Notes under the pieces: model-generated | The model's database searches: none | What the model was told of the DNA's origin: nothing | Seen by the model: the letters and a program-made list of their open reading frames with translations, nothing else | Part shown: one piece after another, positions 49,679 through 64,000 of the stretch | How the letters are laid out: each line of letters opens with the position of its first letter | How positions within the stretch are numbered: the first letter of the stretch is position 1 | NCBI RefSeq assembly: GCF_037975245.1 | Contig: NC_092570.1 | Location: 1,364,501-1,428,500 of the forward strand | DNA length: 64,000 nt | Direction: 5' to 3' | From: Apostichopus japonicus | Taxonomy: Eukaryota; Echinodermata; Holothuroidea; Aspidochirotida; Stichopodidae | Translations under genes and position numbers: made by a program

Positions 49679-52600
49679 TCAATTTTTACCTTTCTCTTCC
49701 TTCTCAGCGTAATCGATAGTCGTCATCAAATCTTCCTCCAAGGTTACAAAATCGTTTTTATCGAGGCGGTGTTCTTTCATTGCTTTTTTCAAGTCTGTGA
49801 TTGGTTGATCCACTCCCTGGAAAACAAAGACGTCCGAAGAACTTGAAGAGCAGAATTCATAATTTAAATGCTTAACCTCCAAGGAGATAAAAATTTTTCC
49901 TCTATTTTGGATTTTCTGTTTGTTTATAGATAAAGCAAATTAATAGAAGGTCAGACGTTTCGGTCCTAGCAAGATCTATTCTCAGCGGCTTAATGACCAA
50001 CATGTACACTGCAGTAGAAAATGTTGTAGCAAAGAGGAGGGACATTTGCTAGTAGCCTGGGTGACAAACAATAATATGTGGAAAGGGGAGAGGCGGGGGG
50101 GGGGGGGTTAGCTGTGACTCAATATTCCCTGTATTCCTTCATAATCCTACTCACCGTGATTTATTTCCCTTTTTGTACAGAGTCAATAAACATATTGTTG
50201 AGGTGGTAATGGTATGATAAGGGGTTTGTAATAACTCCCGGGGTCTATTGATCCAATTTCATAAGCTAACAAAGAAACTGACAAACAAGGGAAAGAAAAA
50301 CAAAACTAGTATAGGTTACCTATGAGAGGTTAAACCTGCATTCCTTACCTCAGTGCTAAGCTTAAAAGTGCGCCAGTGAATCCCGATCGACTTCCTTGCT
50401 TGGAGGTGTTGGTGAATTTTCACGGCTTCCTCAGGGTTTATGTGTTGGCATTTCATCATTTGCCTGTGACACAAAGAATGCATGAAAAAGTCACAAAAAG
50501 TCTTTCCAAGAAAGAAAAAAAGGGTGAGGGGGGATTCTAAAACCAACAAAAAGCAAAGAACGGTTATTTCAAAGAAACGTTGCTATTTGGTCACAATTTC
50601 TGATAAAATTTGTCAAACCAATTAAAGCAAGATGGCAAATAAAACTAAAGAACGAAGAAAATCTAACCCGCCTTCTTGTATTGACTAACCCTAACCAGAA
50701 ATTGATATCTTTCCAACCTGAAACTCACTGATTGCCACAACCGGTCCATAAAATCCTTCAGTAAGGTGAGAAAACTAGGCATTTTAACATGATGATGCAA
50801 GTTTAATAGACTTCTAGAACATTACAAAACAGCCACAATCAACTTGTCCTGGCTACCGAACACCACTGAGTGTACAGAATCTGTTAAAGTCTGGTCAATA
50901 AAATTGAAGGATAGTTGTACTATCTTGCAATACTAGATGGCTATATTTTAACTACTATACCATATTACGTCATATAAACTTATTCAGGCAGAAAGTTAAC
51001 AAATCAAAAAGATATTGTAGGAGGCCCACATCCTTTTGTATCTGAAACTTTTGGTGGTTTCAGTCATTTTAATAGGACCTGGGATGTGGCTAATGATAAA
51101 CTTTAATCATGATAGCCCAGCTTTTTATGGGATCATACAAAGTAATTAAGAGGTTAGCCCTCACATACAGAATGCATTTTGTTTACTTCCCCATTTGTGA
51201 ATCTCAAAGAAATCTTATTCACTCAAGCAGATTAAAACTGAAAGCAGCTGAGTCACTCAGGGAAATTATTACATACATCACTACATCATCAGGAGATCAT
51301 TACACACATCATTACATCATTACATCGCTGTATCATCAATAGATCATTACACACATCATTATATAATTACATCATCACATCACTACATCATCAGGAGATC
51401 ATTACACATTACCCAAGGTGATCATTACATACCCTAGTCTGGGGCAATCGAATGTGTGAAGAAAATACTGATGTGAGCTCATTCATGATGTACAAGTTAC
51501 ACTACATACAGTGAGATAATTCCTGTTGTAAACACCCAGCCAGTGTTTACAGAATGTGAAGTCATTACCCTCATGGTTTGATGAAGAGTAACATCAACCA
51601 AGGAAAGAATGATCATGTATTAAACACCTAAGGTTTGACCGTTTCACTTGGGTCTTTTCTAAGGAACCGTTGCTAGGGAAGTACACGGAATGTGTGGCTG
51701 TGTAATGGTAGTTATATCGTTGGCTGTATAAAGGTAGTGTTTAATAAACCATCACCTTGGTTCATATGCTCCGATTGGAAGTAACGCCACATCTACTCTT
51801 CCAAACCTCTCACAGATATCGGTAAAGATCTCCTCTTGGTACCCTGTGTCACCCGCAAAGAAGACGGTGAACCTCTCGCTCTTTACGATCCACGATCCCC
51901 AGAGGGAGGTGTACCAATCATGAGGACCTCTCGCACTCCAGTGCTTGGCTGGGGTGAAGTATAACATCATGCCACACGCCGTCGATTGCCCCCACCACGT
52001 GCATTCCTTGACAACATCCTCTTTACAACCCCATTCCACAAATTTCTTCTTGAGACCCATTGGGACAAACCACTGTATGGCTGATGCTGACTTGAGAGCT
52101 GCCAGTTTCTTCACACTTGCTTTGTCCAAATGGTCGTAATGATTGTGACTTATTAACACAATGTCAATGTCAATTTTGAGTTTGGTCAAAGCTTCGGCGT
52201 CGAGAGCCGGCTTCCGGTATCGCCGATACCCTAAGACATTAGTCATACCGACTGTATCGCTGAACACCGGGTCTGTTAGGATATTCTTTCCTTCCATTTG
52301 TATCAGTAGAGAAGCATGGCCTATCCACAGAACCTGAACTTTATCTCGTGGAGGACTTTGTAATTGGCTGATTTGGTCATCGTTGAGATCTTCTACTACC
52401 TTCCGCTTCAGAGAAGATGGAGTCACTGCTGGTTCTCCAGCCTCTGGGTTACCATTATCACTCGGAGGCTGCATTTCCATACTCTCATCTCTAGGAAGTC
52501 CCGATTCCACAGTATCATCTGAACTTTGACCCTTTTAACAATGGAAAACACAAAAGATACATTTTATTAAAAGAGTATACATTTTTATAGATAAACTATA

Positions 52601-54589
52601 ATCTCAGAATCTGTGTGTTAAACTACACCGGTTAGTACTGGGAAATACTACATAGCGTTCATATTAAATGTTCATTGAACTGGTTTCCTGACTGAATCTG
52701 ATGGTACTGTAAGTGGAGGGAGAGGAGGATTTGGAGGAGGAGGAGGAGGAGGAGGAGGAGGAGGAGGTGGTGGAGGAGGAGGGGGAGGAGGTGGAGGAGG
52801 AGGAGGAGAAGGTGGAGGAGGAGGAAAGTGGACTAGTTATGATATGCAACCGGCTACATTGCTACATGTTATTTTGGCATGTCGATAATTACATCTAAAC
52901 TCTGCTTGGTAATCATGAACTGGAAGTAAGGAATATTGGATAATACCAACAAGACAATTTACTGTTCATCCATAAAACAAAAGAGTGTTTTAGAAATGAG
53001 TGTATCATACTTAACTTTTTTCAACAGTTACTTTAGAAGATGTTTCTGTTACTTTAAAACCTTTGCACTGTGTAAGTATCCTGTATGTAGCACTAGAGCC
53101 ATTTCAACTTATCAACATCTTCATGTATCCATGACAACACATACATCGCATTTGATTACTGCACCCACTAATAACCTCATGTCCCACCGTGATGCATGTA
53201 GTGTATTAACATAGTTCTAATTTGCATAATACCTCCATGTCACCAGTACTTTATGTTACTTTGACTGTGCATATAATACATCAGTACACCTCCTAAGTTC
53301 CTAACAGACCACACGTGTATTTGTTCTCTCTTGTGCTTATAGTTGTGTTAGTATAGCAAAGCCCCGGTGAAGACAAGACAATGCACTTCTCTGAAAGTGT
53401 CATACATTCCCATGGAAATGGAAATCAATGCAGTACATCATGACCTTGAGCTTATATGTATTAACCCACAGAGCATGCAATGTAGTATATTTAAACAAAC
53501 ATCATGCACAAAGAAACGACTGATGTTGGTAATCTGACCTAGTTTTGAATGAGGTGTAACAAAAGTGTTAAACACCACCATCGATCCCAGAAAATACAGA
53601 CACAGCTTTCAATCATCAGTAAATAGACACTAGTGTACAGTCAGTACATGCAGCTACGGTCAATACCAACAACACAGTGTACATAGCAGTGATGGACATC
53701 TCAGGTCCAGATAAAAGATAACAAGGTTTCACGTTTCATTACTGTCTGCATTTTGTAGCGACAAGAAAAATTTCACTTGCAAGCAATAGAGAGTTAAGTT
53801 TTTGCAGAGAGCGGCACGCAGTTTGGGGCGAGTCTTCAATGCCTTTAAGGATTTGATTAACAATTTCTATCAATGAATGATCAAAATCACTCAACTGTAT
53901 TCTAATTTTAATATGTGTAGTTCCTCAGAAAGGTAATGATCTCAAAATGTTTTTTGTTCTGTGCCTACGCAACCTACAATTGGGCAGAATTTGACCACAA
54001 AATGTCTGCCTTGTCAATTTCTTTTCATACCCCTAAAATGACAGATTCGTCGATAAGCTAACTCAGTGTAGTATTAAATATATGTACATCCATTGGCTTT
54101 GGATGCTGTTTGCTATGCTCTGAGCCTCTAAGCTCAGACAGGTCAGGTCTCAGACAGCAGTGGTATTATATTGAGGTAATTTTGGTTATTTTAGGGAGTA
54201 AGAATTCCAAATGCTGGGGGGAGGATGTTGAAAGCTTATAAAAACACAATTTGATCAACATAAACTTGAAAAGGATTAAAACTCATCAAATATGTAACTC
54301 TGCTTGACTGCCAAAAGTTTAGGTTACCTGCTTTATCATTAGTAAAGTTTGAAGGTGCATCAATTACGAAGGTGCATCAATTATGAAGCCTTTACTATAT
54401 CTAAATTATACTTACCTTATAAAGGTATGCACTCAACATTGCCGAAACATTTTGGCCATTTATTTTAGATGGATCAAAAATTTTAAATTGCCATCTAGCA
54501 GGATTGTGGTAACTTTTTCCCATGAAAGTATCCTGGATCTGCGGCACAATCGAGGACTCCTCATGTCTGTTTCCATCTGGTGACGCCAT
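49679..54589 (-). CDS. NAPEPLD: N-acyl-phosphatidylethanolamine phospholipase D (NAPE-PLD)
   Basis: Four exons join in frame: 54589-54416, 52531-51756, 50463-50349 and 49816-49679, giving 400 residues. The ATG at 54589 has an ACCATGG context. The metallo-beta-lactamase fold is clear: WIGHASLLI, then HNHYDH at residues 187-192 (the HxHxDH zinc box), PAKHW (His255), FAGDTGY (Asp286), PIGAYEPR, NPEEAVKIH and the final metal ligand in IGIHW (His346). The enzyme is a membrane-associated zinc phosphodiesterase that releases N-acylethanolamines from NAPE. The length equals that expected for the family. The last exon ends GKN-stop at 49679 but also holds a GT donor at 49689-49688 that can splice to the LRAT-like exon at 49426. 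An upstream coding exon at 55011 is possible. Confidence 0.93.
51268..51415. repeat. (ATCATTACA)-like microsatellite in a NAPE-PLD intron
   Basis: Many copies of ATCATTACACACATCATTAC and ATCACTACATCATCAGGAGA variants. Confidence 0.8.
52718..52828. repeat. (GGA)n purine microsatellite in a NAPE-PLD intron
   Basis: An almost pure GGA/GGT trinucleotide tract just upstream of exon 52531 in transcript order. Poly-Glu and poly-Ser frames across it are artefacts. Confidence 0.95.
53512..53855. repeat. Dispersed repeat, copy of 38277-38640
   Basis: Same landmarks in the same orientation, with several small indels. Lies in the first NAPE-PLD intron. Confidence 0.8.
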
Positions 54590-54978
54590 GGTCAAAAGGT
54601 GAAAAACTGAGGCTTGCTGTAAATGGAATGTTAAGATGTTTTCTGGTTAGTATACTCATACAGTTTCAAATGTAACTCATTATGACGCAATGAACTTGAA
54701 ATTTTTTCACGCATCCACTCTTTCTCTACTCATGAGTCATGGTTATTACTGTATCTGTGATGTCATAGTGCCACTAGGACGTCAGGTACCTGAAACCAAT
54801 ACTTCTTTCTCTCTGTTTCTCTCTAATTCCCATTGTAAAGGTTAGATTCAGGGCTATTGTAATAAATAATTATTGAAGGAAAATAAAATAAATGATGCTT
54901 AAAATAAAGCTTTTCCGAGGGGGGTGGGGGTGTTAAGGATAACAGAACCTATCTTCTAAAAAAGGGCAATTTTCTTAC

Positions 54979-55011
54979 CTTGTTTTTGGAGAGGGTTGGG
55001 GCAGGGACCAT
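54979..55011 (-). CDS. NAPEPLD: Candidate alternative first coding exon of NAPE-PLD
   Basis: ATG at 55011 gives 11 codons (MVPAPTLSKNK) ending exactly at a GTAAGA donor. An acceptor at 54618-54617 (TTTACAG) opens nine in-frame codons (QASVFHLLT) that run into the MASPDG start at 54589 without a stop. The resulting enzyme would have 420 residues. Plausible from phase and splice sites only; the sequence has no recognised counterpart. Confidence 0.45.
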
Positions 55012-55571
55012 GGCGCCGAATGGAATTACTTATTAGCAATGCCAATAGAACCAGGCTAGCCTAATTTACATACATTAGACCTAGCCTAAGCCTTTGTAAA
55101 CCGTTTGAGTGATGCCTGTACCATCCAGACGCGACAATACAACAACAGTTGGAGGCAGTACAAACTTCTTTCCGTAAACTTTTTCTACTTCTAAATCTGT
55201 GAGCATATTTATGACTACAGTCTTGATATTCTGACCATAAAAAGTTGCAGAAATATGTTGAATGGTAAGAAATGAAGAAAGAGAAAAATACTACCTATAT
55301 ACCTACCAACACTTTATTCGGGAGAAGACGTAATCTATTGCGCAATCAGTGGAAATTCCCTTTTGGGAAGACGTACGTCATATTAATTGAACTACTTCAA
55401 TTGGTTATCTAGAGTTGTGCAAGTCAAAGTTCGTTCTATTAGACGATCAACAGGGTTTATCGAAGGCGATAAAATCTGGTCAATGATAAACCAGGCTCAT
55501 CGACCGATTAATCCAACCGAGACTGATAAACCTCGCATTTCCATAAACATATGTTTCTCACTCGATACACC

Positions 55572-56617
55572 CAGGGGCGTAGCGGGGGTTTTTGTTGGAT
55601 TTTTTTGTGGATATTTTGATTTGCCGACGGATCTGGAAGTGGTGACTGAAATGGGGGAGGGGTCTAAGGGGAGGGGGTCCCCCTCCCCTTTGGAAAATTT
55701 TTAGTTTTGAAACGTCCTTAGATGCAGTCTGGTGCATACTTTAAGTCAAATTTGATTTGCCGACCGATTTGGAAGTGGTGACTGAAATGGGGGAGGGGTC
55801 TTAGGGGAGGGGGTCTACCCCTCCCCTTTGGAAAATTTTTAGTTTTGAAACGCCCTTAGATGCAATCTGGTGCATATTTTAAGTCAAATTTGATTTGCCG
55901 ACGGATCTGGAAGTGGTGACTGAAATGGGGGAGGGGTCTAAGGGGATTAGGTGTCCCCTACCCTTTTGGAAAATTTTTAGTTTTTGAAACGTCCTTAGAT
56001 GCAATCTGGTTCATATTTTAAGTCAAATTTGATTTGCCGACGGATCTGGAAGTGGTGACTGAAATGGGGGAGGGGTCTAAGGGTAGGGGGTCTACCCCTC
56101 CCCTTTGGAAAATTTTTAGTTTTGAAACGCCCTTAGATGCAATCTGGTGCATATTTTAAGTCAAATTTGATTTGCCGACGGATCTGGAAGTGGTGACTGA
56201 AATGGGGGAGGGGTCTAAGGGGATTAGGTGTCCCCTACCCTTTTGGAAAATTTTTAGTTTTTGAAACGTCCTTAGATGCAATCTGGTTCATATTTTAAGT
56301 CAAATTTGATTTGCCGACGGATCTGGAAGTGGTGACTGAAATGGGGGAGGGGTCTAAGGGTAGGGGGTCTACCCCTCCCCTTTGGAAAATTTTTAGTTTT
56401 GAAACGTCCTTAGATGCAATCTGGTGCATATTTTAAGTCAAATTTGGCACGGAAGAAGCTCCCGTTCTCCTTTTCTCTATTCAGCTTTCCTTCTTTCTTC
56501 CCCTTCCGCTCTCTTCACCTTTTCTCCTTTTGCCGACAGACCCAAAATTTGCCGACAGCGACCAAATTATTGGGGGGGGTGTGACACCCCCCACACCCCC
56601 CGCTCGCTACGCCCCTG
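55572..56617. mobile_element. hAT-type non-autonomous element with 8-bp target-site duplication
   Basis: It starts CAGGGGCGTAGC and ends GCTACGCCCCTG. The flanks are GATACACC (55564-55571) and GATACACC (56618-56625). Perfect ends, CA...TG termini and an exact 8-bp duplication fit the hAT superfamily. The interior is mostly a 138-bp tandem repeat (about 55600-56430), and no transposase frame is present. Confidence 0.92.
55605..56435. repeat. About 138-bp tandem repeat with alternating unit types
   Basis: Six copies of a unit with TTTGATTTGCCGACGGATCT, GGAAGTGGTGACTGAAATGG, a G-rich/C-rich hairpin and GGAAAATTTTTAGTTTT. Copies 3 and 5 share GGGGATTAGGTGTCCCC; copies 4 and 6 share GGGTAGGGGGTCTACCCC. 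The higher-order period is therefore about 276 bp. Confidence 0.88.
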
Positions 56618-56629
56618 GATACACCCGCT

Positions 56630-59600
56630 TGTTGGCATGTACGGTTACCGCCCGAAAAAAAACCCAGTTGGCATAAAGGCTAACCTGGTGCATTGGTTTT
56701 GGTGTCCACAGACTTGGCGAGCAAATAAAAATGGTATTTAATATTTGTAGTTGGATCAAATTTGTGCTACTATCAAACAAATCTTGGTACAATTTACTCG
56801 GCAAAACACTATAGCCATTTAGCAAGTTTCCTCCCTAGAAGTCTTTTCCAAGTTCGCCCTGTTGACATTATCAAAGCTAATATGCTTGATGAATTCCATG
56901 TTTCACCCCACTTCATTCATGAATAATGTCTCTTTTTCAATTTGGAGAGTTTGTGTTTTTGTCCTGTGATTTGTGCCCAACTTTGTCCATCATAATCGTT
57001 ATGATTCTCGCACCGAGTATTGGAGAGAACTGGACGAAACGACAGGGGGTTGGGTCTTTTGGGAGGGGGGGGGGGAGGCAGTGAGCTATAGTCTCAGGAA
57101 GCATTGGATAAGTATACTGCATTAGCATTTGCATATTAGGTAGCATTATTAATTGCATATTAGGAAAACTTACAACTTTAAAAATTTGGTCATAGGACAC
57201 AATTGTTTCCCAGGGCCAGACTTGGCTCTCAACACACAAGTTAAACAGCCAAAAGAGGTGCTAATTAATCTTTCACTTCCTCCAGTCCTCTTTGCCTTTA
57301 CGTTAACCTCTTTTGACTGATTCTATTCCAACAATTAGAAAGGAAAAAGGATGATGACCTCAGAGGATAGTTTTCATTATTGTCAACAATTTATTAACAG
57401 AGATAAAAAAAAAAGAGTCAAATAACAATTTTACTAAATGCAGTAATTTTTACAAATATGCACCTTTAATTATATCAAGTATTCATTTCATCTTTTTCAG
57501 TTGAAAACTTCAAAACTGATCCCCACCAATGATCTCTTAGGATGCAAGTATCAACTTTGAAGAAAAGAGGTTTCCTTTGATGAGCATGTATGTGATCGAG
57601 GGAGGGTGGATGGGTGGAAAATGGAGAGTGTATAAAAAACCCTAAGTTCTGGTAACAACTTATATTAATTGTGAACACAACTGAGATGGTAAGACCAGAT
57701 ATTAAAACGTTGAACTAAATGACATCTAGTTATATTCTTGACTTGAGTCAGTTTGCCATCTCTATCAGGAATTGAGCTCCATTAACTTTTAACATCTTTC
57801 AAACAGATGGATCTATAATGTAACCACATTTCATACCATGTCCCCCCCTTGACAAACAGAGAGACCAAAACTATTCCCCAATTTTTTTAGATTCATCTTG
57901 TTCATATTTACTTACTCATAGTTTTTTATTCAATACAGCAAATGTGTGACTTGAGTCATACCTTTTCACAGTACTACTTGATGATGTCACTACTTGATGT
58001 CATATCTACAATTAGATATGTATTTGAAACAGTACACAGTAACATCGCCTCCACTTTTAGAAGTTGTATAACATCTCGCTGCTACTAGATCTGCGGCAGT
58101 ATTCAGTGGTAGATTTAGGATTCCTTGGAAGAGATGGCCCTGGCCGGACAAGTTTCAGTAGATGGACATTATACAAATAGCGGTGCATAGGAAAACATCA
58201 TTGACAATTAGGGCACGCCTGCAGGCATCCCAAACTAAGTACTTTGTTCTGAATAAAGATTTTGTTTGTCGTTGATTTAGAGGGAAGGTGTGGGTCCTTT
58301 CCTTGGATTCTATCATGGTACTGATAATTTGATACTATCTTTCTCTACATTTCTAAAAATGTGAAACATATCATGAGAAGTGAAAGGGTTCCAGCACCTT
58401 CAGAAATGACTGAACAACACATGAGGGTCTTATACCAGAGGTGAAATCCCCCCGCCCCCTCCCATCCTGTTTCTGTAAACACTTTCCCAGCCACCACTGG
58501 AGCATGCAAGACACAGATACACTAGCATCACAGGAACTAATGATTTCTACAGCAACCAGATATCCAAATGTTAAACTGCATGCATCAATATTGTTCAACT
58601 GCAAAAGAATCTTCAGGGACATGACTTTTGGGTTCAGGCTTTTGGTCTTACACAGAGAAAAGCTTCCTATTCAGTACCAGCCTGACAGATGACATACACA
58701 CCAAACAATGACAAAACGGTTTCCATCAATCCAATGAGATATTTTATTTACACATTTGAGCTCTATCATTGTGAGGCTGTGAACCCTCAACATCGCCCAC
58801 CTCTACATGCCATCCACCCACTCCCCTCTAAAACTAAAAAGTTTTTTTTCATTTCCTTAAAGCTAGGTTTGGTTGTGTTTGTAACACCAACCTTAGGTTC
58901 CACTCCATACCATTAAAGAAATATAAACTTGTTGTGATGAATTGGACAAAATCGTTTGTATCACCAGCTTCTTAACTCCGTTACCAGTAAATTCAGCTTG
59001 ACCAATCAAGCTTTCAATATCATCTGTATTTTGCTCTTTGTAAGTTTAACACTAAACCCTTTGCATTTGCTCCAGATCTTTGTAAACCAATGCAATCATA
59101 AGTAACACCGTATATGTACTGCTCTATTACTGATAAAAAGAAACAAAGTTATCCCATGTCTTCATTTGATTCCTTGCAGATTTTACAATCCGTAATACTA
59201 GGTAGGTAGTTTAAAAAACACAAAAACGTGAAAAATCGGTGACAAATACCACGGCTGGTGCAAAGTTATCTTGTCAACATTTCCGTAAACACCTTAAAAA
59301 GTTATGAAAACACGTCATTGGTTAAATCCATCACAGAACTGCATCATTGCATCAAAAATCATATGGAATACGACTTAAGTACTTTGAGTTTATAATGCTT
59401 GTGTTTTGTCCCATCACATAAAATAATGCTGATGACAGTACATTTTAATCAGATCCTTCATAAATGCTCTCAAAATGATAACACTTGACACTAGTATTGA
59501 TTTGAGCAGGTTTCCCTTTGAAACAATTCCCATCCCCACCCAACTCACCCCGAACCACCCCCACCCAGCCCTTCCACACTCTTGACCCCCTCCACATACA

Positions 59601-59950
59601 GACTTTGAAAACGACTAGCAACAAATTTGTTAGAAAATTCTCTGTACAAAACCATTTAGGAGAAGAGATGACTGCTTATAATATTTCAACAGACTTGATA
59701 TCACCTGCCAACCTTTGGATGGACTACTCCTCCTCCTTCTGGTCATACCCCGTTTCAGTCATCTATCTTGTGACTTGACCTTATTCTGCTCTGTATCAAA
59801 CTAAAAGAAAATACTTCTCTTGATGAACGATCGTATCTACAAGACTTTACAGAAGATCTCAACCTACCCTTCGGGAACCCTGAAGGATTCTACCTCAAAC
59901 GGTCAAGTTTGTCATTCCTCCGACTTAATAATAACAACAGAGGTTCGCTC
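56630..59950. other. Intergenic or U2SURP 3' UTR, no gene seen
   Basis: No supported coding frame. The part nearest 59950 may be U2SURP 3' UTR. A G run lies at 57065-57074. Confidence 0.45.
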
Positions 59951-59960
59951 TCTTCAAAAC

Positions 59961-64000
<4,040 letters not shown>

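Noticed and set aside
43039-49690. Splicing of the NAPE-PLD donor to the 43039 acceptor as a coding fusion
   Set aside because: Phase mismatch: the donor leaves one base, while the 43039 exon needs two from upstream.
52664-52898. Poly-Glu or poly-Ser small protein
   Set aside because: Trinucleotide GGA tract in an intron, with no flanking exon structure.

Overview
This is an animal nuclear genome window. It is AT-rich and intron-containing, with GT/AG splice sites, microsatellites, SINEs, LINE relics and hAT-type elements. Intact orthologues of ciliary EFHC2, NAPE-PLD and the splicing factor U2SURP, plus a local family of intronless rhodopsin-like receptors, suggest a marine invertebrate deuterostome, most likely an echinoderm. 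That placement is inferred from gene content and repeat style and was not tested by a search.

Layout. (1) 1-3.2 kb: 5' half of EFHC2 on the minus strand, five exons, running off the left edge. (2) 3.2-37 kb: a repeat-rich receptor region. It holds three intronless seven-transmembrane receptor genes (8831-7719 minus, 29040-30029 plus, 35852-36925 plus). The last two sit on a tandem duplication that includes about 1.2 kb of upstream DNA and a LINE fragment downstream. Between the receptors lie a 3-kb direct segmental duplication, a compound tetranucleotide microsatellite of about 1.1 kb, several satellite arrays and a decayed reverse transcriptase. (3) 41.6-55 kb: a minus-strand block with NAPE-PLD (N-acyl-phosphatidylethanolamine phospholipase D) and two paralogous ORFs carrying LRAT/PLAAT-like domains behind a four-cysteine zinc-ribbon-like motif. 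(4) 55.5-56.6 kb: an hAT-type element with 8-bp target-site duplication, filled with a higher-order tandem repeat. (5) 60-64 kb: 3' half of U2SURP on the minus strand.

Main discovery candidate. The ORF immediately downstream of NAPE-PLD has no in-frame ATG for about 300 codons. It begins at a good 3' splice site whose phase matches a 5' splice site inside the last NAPE-PLD codons. Splicing would fuse a complete NAPE-PLD to a zinc-ribbon plus two LRAT-like domains (about 857 residues). Without splicing, NAPE-PLD ends four codons later and an AATAAA lies in the intron. PLAAT/LRAT-family N-acyltransferases make NAPE and NAPE-PLD hydrolyses it to N-acylethanolamines, so the locus could encode consecutive steps of endocannabinoid-type lipid synthesis in one polypeptide, with a stand-alone paralogue next door. 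Domain identities are read from motifs; the fusion and its biochemistry are inferences.
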